64,000 nucleotides of DNA. Origin: Hypholoma sublateritium FD-334 SS-4. Its lineage: Eukaryota > Basidiomycota > Agaricomycetes > Agaricales > Strophariaceae. The stretch covers positions 955,788-1,019,787 of the forward strand of contig KN817521.1 in NCBI GenBank assembly GCA_000827495.1, written 5' to 3'. Below the pieces are notes generated by a model. That model was not told the DNA's origin, did not search any database, and saw only the letters and a program-made list of their open reading frames with translations. This document shows, piece after piece, positions 55,645-64,000 of this stretch (positions are counted from its first letter, which is position 1; every line of letters starts with the position of its first letter). A program made the position numbers and the translations under genes.

Positions 55645-56628
55645 GCAAATTTTGTGAGTTCAGGCCTCCTGCCTTTTTATCTATCTATTAATGTCCATCC
55701 TAGATCTCTATTATCTCTATTGCATTATATATCACTGAAATCATGAATATCTTTTTTCGAGTTCCCCCGAGATAAATGCTACGCGTACCTCAATTATTCA
55801 CAGCTGGACATAGTCAGCTATTTTACCATGGCCAACGGGAATTGCTTTCCCAGCTTGGCTGTTGTCTATATCATGATTGTTCTGTTATGATGCGGTGCAG
55901 TGTATGTCTATCACGATTTCCCCTCATCGATGCCCTTCAACTGACGACGCCACGACCATCAAAGAGAACAATCATCTCATCAACCTACTTGGCTATGTCG
56001 GCGCTGAAAAAGGAGCTTGAGGTTGTGAGCACTGTTGATATTTCCTTGGAAATGTGGTGAGCTCTCTGATATGGCTCGAATGGTAAGCGCTCTTCTACTA
56101 GTAATAATTGACTCCCTTGTATTTACCTTCATCAGATCAGATTTCCAGCGGCTTTGCCCCACCCACAGTGCAGACTACATAGCCGGCCGGTTTGATGCCG
56201 ATCCTCTTCAAAGCGACTACAAATTATGCAGATGTAGAAATCTCTAATCACCATTTCTTTTCGCTCCCTTCTTATGACGCTGGCCTAGTCTGCCTTTCTT
56301 CGTTGATACTTCTACCGAATAAACATCCGTTCAAAATCGCATCAACCGCAACATTCCTCCTTCTTTCCTCTAGGTTCGAAATGGCAACATTTTGGCTAAG
56401 GATGTTTATTCTGGGAGGTCTGGAAGCCTCACTTGTGTATTCAACTTTTGTCACGCCGATGATACCACTTGTGAGGAGATTGTTCCTCGGGTGTTAAATC
56501 AGTGATTTATTCAGTCACCAGTCATTTTCTTTCAATTACAATATACCAGGACAACCATTTCCTGTTCCCGTTACAGGTTTAGCAACATCTTCAAGCAGGT
56601 GCGATATACTAACACACGAGCCCTCCAG
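55645..56628. other. Unresolved stretch; may hold 5' exons of the next gene
   Basis: About 1 kb. Overlapping short frames exist at 55776-56060, 56035-56247 and 56192-56497. The last ends in a hydrophobic segment (MATFWLRMFILGGLEASLVY), which could belong to a signal peptide. A segment at 56548-56580 reads like QDNHFLFPLQ and could be the exon before 56629, through a GTTTAG...CCTCCAG intron with a tactaac branch site. I could not join these into one model with confidence. Confidence 0.35.
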
Positions 56629-58215
56629 AACAATGCGGGACCATTCATATTGAATGGGGCCGAGACGAGGCTGCTCCCGATAGGTACGACTTGTGTATTT
56701 ACTTGCAAAAAACTGCGTTGATTGTCAGAGTCCAGTCCCAACCCAGTCGCTCCTTATACGCTTCAAGTTTATACATCGTAAGTTCTAAGAATTCGACATA
56801 ATCAAGTCGTACTGACCCCCTGTACAGAAATTTCATCCAGCCGTTTATCATTCCGGCTGGAAGTGGGTTGACCTTTGTGAGAGCTCTAATTGTATCTTGA
56901 ATCGTCACGTATTGACGATCCAATTTCCCGTATAGGATTGGGACGTTCCCTTCGCCCCAGGTACCCTGGTAAGAGAATTGTGATGCACAGATCCATCTGT
57001 TCTCATAACCAGACCTACAGTATCAAATCTGCATGGTCAGACTCTTTCGATGAATTGTTTTCATGGACGCGTTCTCACTGGATAGACCTCAGTTTGATGC
57101 ATACGGCAATAGTGGTGGTTGTTGGGAAACATACACCGTCATAGCTTCTAGCATACCTGAACCTCTTACCTGTCAGAATGTGAGCTTTGCAGCGCAATTA
57201 GACGTTGCGGCTCTTGTCGACACCGGGAACATATCCCAATACGGTTTCATAGATCAAGTAAGATTTCGCCCCCGAAAAAACTCGAAATGAACTAATCCAT
57301 TCCCCGGCAGTGCACGGACATATCTCTGACTCCGTTAAGCGGGACGCCTCCGTTTACCTTGACCGTTGTGCTCTTTTCATCGTTCATTATAGCTGTTCTG
57401 ATATTTGTGACAGGTTGCGCCGGCTCTGCACCCTGTGTACAACATAACATCATTTGATATGAGTCCTATCAACTGGACTGTCAGTCTCAACTGGGCGTCG
57501 CCTTTTTTTATTAGTCTTGCCGACTCAAATGGTGCTTTGTGGTCCAATGGTCCTCTCCACGCAGGAAATGGACCCATAGGATGTCTTGCTGGAAATGTGA
57601 CTTCAAGGTGGGGGATTATAGCTTTAGTCCATGTCACCGAAGTCGGAAAGTACTAATAGATTCACGTTTTCCAGTCACGGCATTATAAAAGTCCCCGTCG
57701 CAATCGGGATAAGCTTCCTCGCCTTGTTTATTGGGGCCTTGATTGGAGGAATTGGAATTTTCCTCTTTTCACAACGGGGCAGACATCCATTTCAGGAATT
57801 GGGGGGACAAGAACCGAAATCGTTTATGGGACGAATAATTGCAGGGACAATGCAGTCAGAGGTGAGCCCGTACCAGCTGTCAAGCAGAGAAGAGCCTGGT
57901 CAGGGTCATGTCTCGCGGCGTCGTGATAACATCAAATGGCCAACAGTCGGCACGGTCAGCGATTCAACCGCCGAGCGTCCACCTAGCTATCCCCAGTTTT
58001 CCCCAGCAGAAAGCGAGTACATCACTAGAGAGATCAGCTTTGGCCACAGCATCAGCACTGCTACCATTGTCACCAACAACAGCGCAAGTACGGGGTCTTT
58101 GACTCGTTTGGAACCTAGCGAACGTCATTACAATCCACGGGGACCCTTGAACAGCGACCGGCCGCGAAGCCTCACGAATGGGAAGGGGTCGTCAGTACCT
58201 AGCGCTCCTGCATAG
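56629..58215 (+). CDS. Single-pass membrane protein with extracellular domain (5' end unresolved)
   Basis: Many small exons rebuild a continuous protein: NAGPFILNGAETRLLPI-ESSPNPVAPYTLQVYTS-NFIQPFIIPAGSGLTF-DWDVPFAPGTL-YQICM-FDAYGNSGGCWETYTV. One of these exons is 15 nt (57021-57035, YQICM). Next come NVSFAAQLD and IDQ-CTDISLTPLSGTPPFTLT-VAPALHPVYNITS, NWTVSLNWASPFFISLAD. One transmembrane helix follows (VAIGISFLALFIGALIGGIGI), then a Ser/Pro-rich cytoplasmic tail of about 150 residues (WPTVGTVSDSTAERPPSYPQF). The outside part has N-glycosylation sequons (NVS, NIS, NIT, NWT). The layout resembles fungal surface sensors, but the function is unknown. The listed start is the first exon I trust, not the start codon. 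Confidence 0.68.
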
Positions 58216-59682
58216 GTCTGTTTCAAGCCCAGCTCGGAAATATATCCTGCTGTTGTATAATTTTTACTTACTTAAATTGGACTCGGATGGGCATTGGGCT
58301 TGCATTGGGCGATAACACATTTTTACCACTCCTTCACATTTCTTTATTCGTTCAACCTCTGTTTGTGTATGTATGCTGCCCAGATTTTTTTGCACTTGTT
58401 CCGTTCTTATTCCTGCCTCGTCCTTTCCACGACTCAAATTGATCATATTGAGGGAGTTCATCGATTGTCAATGTATGCTGAGCTGATGCTGCGCAACACA
58501 GAGGGGACCAAGGGGAATCATGAAAGCTGCGGAAAAGTTTTAAGATGGCCCGGGTGGTCATAGCTGTGATTTGTCTGCTGTAATATAAATTCATCAGTCA
58601 GTTCATTCATCAGAAAACCCGACAGAAAAGAGATAGAAAACTTGCGTCGATGTCACAGATTGTCCACGATTTTGATAACCAATTCAACCTACCACCCTAA
58701 CCCCCGATAAATACACATGAGCCCTCCACCGTAGAGTATAAACGATGATTTTTTAAAAAAAAACACACATGAGCCCGGCCCCCGATTTCAAGGGATTCGA
58801 ATCTTGATGACCATCCGACTCCGAGGCGTTGATCCGCGCTAGCACAGCCACTTCCAACGCGAGTTCGACCAAACTTTTGAAGCTGTTTGCTCGACGTTCA
58901 ACTGCAGCGAAAGACCAACGAGAGACCCAGACCCTTGCTTAGCACTTCAAGACATCTGCCTCTCGCACATTTTGTCGGCAAGTCGTCGTGGTCTTCGACA
59001 AATTTTTCAGTTCTGTCGTTACCACCATGAAGTAGGCGGACGGCCACGGCGTTGGGTGCGCTTTACACTATCGACTGCTTAGGACCAATGTCGACTAGTG
59101 TACCTCCGAGCTAGGCTTAGCGTTAGCGCTGAATGTTGGGTTGGGTAACAGAGGCTGAGGCTGAGGGGGATGAGGTGGCAACTCATGATCGTTGGCGGTG
59201 CTGATGGTCAGATGGTCTGAGCTAAATTGTTGCTATTGAGGCTCGAAACCATGTGGGCAAATGTACTAGGTGTATCCGCGAGTATTAAGGGCGGGTCCCG
59301 GGAGGTGTGCCACTCGGAAGTATGGATTCGATTAGGATTGTCCGTCTGCTGACTTTTGCGATCTCATGGTATATTTCTTTGCCACTGTGCTCACACCTTA
59401 TTATTCCGATAGATTGTGTGAAATTGCATGAGTCGTAAAATTTGAAGGTTGAGACAGGGTGTATACGTGTAGTAGTAAGTAGATGGACCACTGCCTCAAC
59501 TTCAAGTTGGCGTCAACGATGAGCTTAAGCGAATGCTTGGCTGTACATCAGTAAAAGGTGGAAAAAATGTTTTCACGTTTCAACTCCGACACCTAGGTGG
59601 CGGTGTGAGACTTGTATATATGGGCTTATGGGGCATTATATGGTAAGGATTAAAATATTTCCGGCTGCGGCAGAGGGAACTT
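58216..59682. other. Noncoding stretch before the tandem repeat
   Basis: About 1.5 kb. No protein was recognised. It includes a short near-duplicate acacatgagccc (near 58717 and 58766), an A-tract (58753-58763) and a palindrome tcaagggattcgaatcttga (58789-58808). AT content rises from 59600. Gene density falls here compared with the left side. Confidence 0.5.
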
Positions 59683-60010
59683 AATTACAGTAGATGACAT
59701 ATATACGACGGGCTGCTGTGTAGCATATATCTTAGGTATAATTTGATATAATAAAATGTGTCGGAATATATACGAAGTATCAGAATAACAGAATCTTTTG
59801 AAAGATGGTACACAATTATAGCAGATAATATATATACGACGGGCTGCTGTGTACCTTATATCTTAGGTATAGTTTGATACAATACATTGTGTCGGAATAT
59901 ATACGGAGTCTCAGAATAACGAAATCTTTTGAAAGATGGCGCATGATTACAATAGATGACATTTCTTGAACGGACTGCTGTGCACTATATATCTTAGGTA
60001 TAGCCAGACA
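59683..60010. repeat. 131-bp tandem repeat, about 2.5 copies
   Basis: The segments starting at 59683, 59814 and 59945 align with a constant offset of 131 bases. Shared landmarks are aattaca..agatgacat, cgacgggctgctgtg (59706 and 59837; degenerate cggactgctgtg at 59971), atatcttaggtata, tgtcggaatatatacg and cagaataac. The first two copies are close to identical and the third is partial and more diverged. The unit is AT-rich and has no open frame. Confidence 0.85.
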
Positions 60011-60216
60011 TCATGGAAATCCGACGCGTTTTACTTTGCAATAGACTAGTCAACTCGCTGATATTTCATTCTACATGATAATAGCATACAAAAGGGGGCA
60101 TGTAATAGCTAATATCGTCGAGCCCGGAGACGCGGAGCGAGGCGCGAAGAGAGACTTCACAAAACATTACCTTTCAAGGAAATGAAGCAGAGTCAGAAAC
60201 GGCCGAATAACAATAN

Positions 60217-60552
60217 GAAGCAAACTCACACAAGTCTGATCACTTGCCTGCAGTGAGCCAGGACANGCTGTCCGGTGGATGTGAGCTGAATNCTGTAACG
60301 AAATTGCTACAAAGTGTGAACTGACTGGGACAGCAAAGAACAAATCACGTACGAAGTTAAGGACTCCTCCGGTTTGAGCTTGGGAGAGGACAGCTTGGAC
60401 ACCGTGAATCACGCCCAATTTTTGCTGAAAGTGACCCTGCCATTGGGGGTCCGCGATAGAGACGAGAACAAGTGTACCAATGGGGAGCCTACATGGAGAT
60501 GAGAGTGGAATAACTTGTCAGCAATGTCCAAAACTTACAGGTACTGGCACAT
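60217..60552 (-). CDS. Candidate small spliced gene, unknown
   Basis: ATG complementary to 60550-60552. A 14-nt exon (MCQYL) joins after a GT-AG intron to an exon at about 60488-60353, which reads LPIGTLVLVSIADPQWQG, then HFQQKLGVIHGVQAVL and SQAQTGGVLNF. A donor gtacgtg follows. A third exon near 60292 would begin IQLTSTGQ, with an ambiguous base at the junction. The middle exon reads like a real protein and uses plausible splice signals. I do not recognise it. Ambiguous bases at 60216, 60266 and 60292 prevent a firm model. It could be part of a repeat-associated gene family. Confidence 0.33.
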
Positions 60553-60667
60553 TTTGGACTTTGAGGTAAGAGAGCTAGATTTGAGAGGAAGAGTTGGATT
60601 ATAGTGGAGTGAGAGATTGAAGTGAGAGATGAAGACGTAGCGAGGAAAGGTGAAAATAAATTATTGA

Positions 60668-60928
60668 TTATGTGTAGTACAAATCATGGTAAATACAACC
60701 TCCTGCGCCGCCGCTGTCGGCGACCCACGCACCTTGGCCAGCATCGTACCCCTCGTTCAACGATGTGACGAGTGACGATACAACGATGCCCCCATATCCC
60801 GATCCAGAGAACGTCCATTGCGTCCGCCAGCGCTGCCCGACGTCGACCGTCTCCGATTTCAATTTCGAAGGGCCATACGCTNCAGGAATCCCACAACGTC
60901 CGTCGACACACGCCGCGCGCCGGGGCAT
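60668..60928 (-). CDS. Candidate protein frame, unknown, partial
   Basis: An 86-codon frame ending in TAG-type termination near 60668. It contains ETVDVGQRWRTQWTFSGSG, YGGIVVSSLVTSLNEGYDAG and WVADSGGAGG. The Gly/Ser-rich, Trp-containing sequence looks more protein-like than the frames to its right. A second overlapping minus frame (60684-61058) is also open because of the high GC content, so the evidence is weak. One ambiguous base (60882) lies inside. It might be the 3' exon of a gene reaching toward 61250. Confidence 0.22.
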   Translation of the reverse strand: MPRRAACVDGRCGIPXAYGPSKLKSETVDVGQRWRTQWTFSGSGYGGIVVSSLVTSLNEGYDAGQGAWVADSGGAGGCIYHDLYYT

Positions 60929-62087
60929 TTCGTGCTCTCGTGCACGCGCGGTTCGCTCCGCACAGCGTCGAGGACGTCGTTTCGCAGCCTGACGCCGTGG
61001 CCGCGCTGTTCGCTCCCGACGTACGCNGGCGCTGCGTCAGAATGACGCCCATCTGCACACGGATCTACGAAGGTAAATGCATGCGACGTTGGCCGGGATA
61101 CACAGCGCGCTCACCTCTGGCACTTCAAGGCTCCAGTCCCCCGTTGCTGAGCGCGTGGCANGGGCGTTGTTGGCGCAGATGTGGTGACTGCGATGACATG
61201 GTGAGTTTCAGCGCGCGAAATCATGGGTAATGTACTCACCTGTTCTGTTTCAAGGTACACTTGTACATACCGTCATGTTGTCAAACCGGCGGCCCCTCGC
61301 GAGTCCAGCAAGATCCGCTGCGTCCATGCCGACCAGCGACGGCGACAGCGTCCGCACGCTGAAGTCCGCCGACCACTAGCGCCAGTACTCCATGACAGAG
61401 CGCCTGACTACGCCCATGGCCTGTGCGTTCGAAGGACTACACGCGAATTCAGCGGATGCCCACGACAGGCTGCTCCGATGGTCTCGAAAGCGCGTGGGCG
61501 GCCGGCGCAGCGAGCTGTTAGGGCGTGCACGCCCCTTTCCGCCTGTGAAACCCTGTGCGCGCCCACCGCCATGGCTCGCGCGCGCGTGGCCCCGCGACGA
61601 CCGTTGCAAACTCTGGGGCGGACGGCGCGGCGAGCAGAAAGGGCGTGCANGCCCGTATCCGCGTGCGGAATGAACCGGGCGCGCCCGCCGCAGGGTCTCG
61701 AAGGGCGAGAGACTGCCATTTCCGATCCTGGGAGGTTGCGTGCGCCCGCCGCTGCGTCTCGAAGGGCGGGCGGTCGGGCGGCACGGCGAGTTGTCAGTGC
61801 GCGCACGCCCGTTTCCGCCTTTGAAACGCCGTGNGCGCCGACAGCCACGTCTCAAAGGGCGGGCGCGGGGCCCCGCGGCNACCGTTGTTGGCTCAGAGAG
61901 TTCGTGCACTGCCTCCGCGGCGTCTCGACAGGCGCCCGGAGGCCGTTTGCGACTCTGGGCGCCTCGAACCGCGCGAGGGCGGGCGGCGCGGCGACTTCTT
62001 AGGGCGTGCACGGCTCCGTCCGCCTGCGGAACGCGCCCACCCCCACGGCTCGAAGGGCGCGCGTGGGGCCCCACGACGACCGTTGGT

Positions 62088-62360
62088 GCACGCCCTCCCA
62101 GAGCCGTACGCCATTGCCGCCTGTGGAACGCCACGCACACCCCCCGTCAGCCCATGGAACGTTGCGCGCGCCCATCGCCGCGTCTCGAAGCGTGCGCGGG
62201 AGTCCGAGCGACGGCCATCTCGGCTCTGGGACACGGTACAAGCCCACCGCGGCCTCTCGAGGGGCGGCAGAGCGGCGAGCGGCAAGGACGCGCACGTCCG
62301 TTTCCGCCAGCGAAACGCCTTGCGCGCCCGCGGCCTCGTCTCGAAGGGCGTTCGCGGGCC
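62088..62360 (+). repeat. Higher-order repeat, copy 1
   Basis: Starts gcacgccctcc(c/t)agagccgtacgcc and continues through gaacgttgcgcgcgcccatc, gccgcgtctcgaagcg, ggccatctcgg, cgtttccgccag and cgtctcgaagggcgttcgcg. The same order of elements recurs at 63733, about 1.64 kb to the right, with similarity well above the background repeat level. Confidence 0.7.
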
Positions 62361-63732
62361 GCGCGACGGCTTTTCTCGGGTCTGGGAAGGCGTGTAGTCC
62401 GACCGCAGCGTGTCGAAGGCGTGCTCGCGGGCGGCTGGGCGAGCTGGAGCTTTGGAAACCCACGGGCGGCGCCGGCGACGACCATTTCCCGGGAGGTCGC
62501 GCACGCCCGCCGCGACGTCTTGAAGGGCGGCGGCGCGGCGAGGGGTGACGCGCGCCGTTTCCGCCTGTGAAACGCCGTGCACGCTCCGACGTGCGCGCCC
62601 GCCTCCGCGTCTCGAAGGATGTGCACAGTTCCCGATGGGCGCGCGGCGGCCTTGTGCGACTCTGGGCGTCTAGAAGGGCGCGAGGGCGGGCGGCGCGGCC
62701 AGTTCTTAAGGCGCGCATTCCCCATGCGCCTTTTGAACGCCGTGCGCGCACGCAAGCCCGTCTCGAAGGGCGCGCGCGGAGGTCGTGCGACGGCCCTTGC
62801 CGGTTCTGGGAGGGCGTGCACGCCCGACACGGCGTCTCGAGGCTGCGCGTGCCGGAGGCGCGTGTGCGCCGTTGTCGCTTGTGGAACGCACGCAGGGCCT
62901 CGCGACGGCCGTTCTCGGTTCTAGGATGGTATGCGGGCGGCCGGCTCGGCGAGCTGCAAAGGCGTTTACGCCGATGCTGCATGTGGAACGCCGTGCGCGC
63001 GCGCCCCCGCGTCTCAGCCGTTTACGGCTCTGGATGCGCGTGCACGCCCGCCACAGCGTCTCGAAGGCACCGCGACGACCGTTTTCGGCTCTGGAAGGGC
63101 ATGCACGCCAGCCGCTGCGTCTCGAAGGACGCGCGTGCAGGCGGCCCGGCGAGTTGCTAGAGCGTGTAGGCCCGCTGAAGATGTACGCGACGGCCTTCTG
63201 CACGGCTGGCGCGGAGCCAACGGGTGAAAGCGCGGTGCGCACCTTGTTCGGCGCGAGAGGTTCCGCGGGTCTCGAGGGGGCGTTACGCGCGTTTCTGGCT
63301 GTGGAAGGGCGTGCATGCCCGATTCCGGCTCTGAAAGGGCGTGCACGCCCGATTCCGCGTCTCGAGTGCAGCGCGCGGGGGCCTCGGGGACCTGGAAGGT
63401 GTGCACGCCTTTTCCCGCTCCGGAAGGGCGTGCAGGCCGGCCGCCGTGTCTCGAGCGTACCACGCGCGTTTCCGGCTGCGGAAGGGCGTGCAGGGCCGCC
63501 TTCGCGTCTCGAAGGCAGCGCGCGGGTGAGGCGAGGCGAGCTAGAAGGGCGTACGCGCCCCATTGCGCCACTAGAGCGCCTTGCACCCCGCCGCCGCGTC
63601 TCGAAGCGGGGTAACAAGCCCGTCTCCGCTTCCGGAGGGGCGTGCCCGCCCGCCACGGCGCCGCGAAGGCAACGCGCGCGGTTGGCTAGGCGAGCTGGAA
63701 GGGCGTGCACGTCGTTTCGCAGCCTACGGCGT

Positions 63733-63998
63733 GCACGCCCTCCTAGAGCCGTACGCCGTTGCCACGTGTGGAACGCCGCGCACACCCCCGTCCGCCTGTG
63801 GAACATTGCGCGCGCCCATCGCCGCGTCTCGAAGCGCGNGGGGGTGTCCGCGCGACGACCATCTCGGCAGTGGGGCACGGTGCACGCCCGCCGCGGCTTC
63901 NGAAGGGCGGCGAGCGGTAAGGGCACGCGCGCCCGTTTCCGCCAGTAGAACGCCTTGCGCGCCCGCCCTCTCGTCTCAAAGGGCGTTCGCGAGGATGT
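63733..63998 (+). repeat. Higher-order repeat, copy 2
   Basis: The second copy of the segment at 62088-62360, with the same succession of elements (gcacgccctcctagagccg, gaacattgcgcgcgcccatc, gccgcgtctcgaagcg, gaccatctcgg, cgtttccgccag, gggcgttcgcg). It has small indels and two ambiguous bases (63839, 63901). It runs to the window end, so the repeat may continue beyond. Confidence 0.7.
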
Positions 63999-64000
63999 GC

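Larger units (their letters stand above)
61230..64000. repeat. GC- and CpG-rich degenerate repeat array
   Basis: To the window end the sequence is made of variants of two short modules: gcgtctcgaagggcg and agctggaagggcgtgcacgc, followed by cgtttccgcctgtggaacgcc. The module gcgtctcgaagg or close variants recurs over 20 times (for example near 61755, 62183, 62338, 62608, 62760, 63056, 63118, 63505, 63597, 63823) at irregular 60-150 base spacing. The palindrome gggcgtgcacgccc recurs (61521, 62812, 63337 and degenerate sites). Stop codons are rare in all six frames because of base composition, so the long open frames here are not evidence of genes. Five ambiguous bases lie inside. Confidence 0.75.

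Noticed and set aside
55776..56497. Three overlapping plus-strand frames as a separate gene
   Set aside because: I could not join them by plausible introns into one protein and saw no domain. They may contain 5' exons of the next gene, so the region is described but not called.
56699..56923. Minus-strand 74-codon frame at 56699-56923
   Set aside because: The plus strand of the same region splices into a coherent membrane protein. The minus frame matches nothing known.
58690..58705. ccctaacccccg as telomere repeat
   Set aside because: Only one CCCTAA-like unit, with no tandem array.
58789..58850. tRNA-like sequence on the minus strand (gattcgaatcc box and tagcgcgg)
   Set aside because: The T-stem does not pair properly around the ttcgaat loop and no acceptor stem can be closed. 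It is better described as a short palindrome.
61376..63950. Long open frames of 180-400 codons on both strands in the GC-rich right end
   Set aside because: They overlap each other in several frames on both strands, consist of Arg/Ala/Pro-rich repeats such as SRRACTP-like strings, and follow from the lack of AT-rich stop codons. No frame shows a protein domain.
1..64000. CRISPR arrays, integrases, prophage or bacterial operons
   Set aside because: None seen. All supported genes are intron-containing eukaryotic genes, and the only repeats are the 131-bp and GC-rich arrays.

Overview
The window looks like nuclear DNA of a mushroom-forming basidiomycete (Agaricomycetes). Genes are dense, lie on both strands and are broken by many introns of about 50-60 nt. 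Several products belong to families typical of that group: a GC-rich F-box protein, a methyltransferase with a fungal C-terminal extension, a CE12 rhamnogalacturonan acetylesterase and a fused aminodeoxychorismate synthase. No prokaryotic, CRISPR, tRNA or rRNA feature was supported. All identities come from reading motifs; no database search was run.

Layout, left to right. 1-390: 3' end of an unknown gene. 1.1-10 kb: compact housekeeping genes in convergent and divergent pairs: a Wss1-type protease, an EFM3/FAM86-like methyltransferase, mitoribosomal mS45, an NR2C2AP-like protein, a tyrosine phosphatase and a quinone oxidoreductase. 10-17.4 kb: an FAD monooxygenase and a large Ubp2-type deubiquitinase, both on the minus strand. 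18.5-23.7 kb: a GC-rich island with a PB1+UBA protein and an intronless F-box gene. 24-31.8 kb (minus): UTP17/WDR75, a multi-exon methyltransferase and an AIF/AMID-like oxidoreductase. 33.6-35.8 kb: a circularly permuted GTPase of the GNL1 type. 36.2-39 kb: a tandem pair of CE12 esterases, the second one broken. 39-58 kb: a coiled-coil protein, VTA1, an arrestin-related protein, POP3, DCD1, TTI1, aminodeoxychorismate synthase and a single-pass membrane protein.

Right of 58.2 kb the character changes. About 1.4 kb has no recognised gene, then comes a 131-bp tandem repeat, two weak minus-strand candidate genes, and 2.8 kb of very GC- and CpG-rich degenerate repeats. These carry recurrent palindromes and an approximately 1.64-kb higher-order duplication. 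All 11 ambiguous bases of the window fall in this part. It may be a subtelomeric or other heterochromatic edge, but no telomere array is visible.

Several genes touch shared processes: proteolysis and ubiquitin (WSS1, UBP2, F-box, PB1/UBA), ribosome and RNA biogenesis (UTP17, POP3, mS45, EFM3, possibly GNL1), and membrane traffic (VTA1, arrestin). They are separate transcription units and I see no operon-like system. The most interesting items are the PB1-LIR-UBA protein, the decayed esterase copy and the GC-rich palindromic array.
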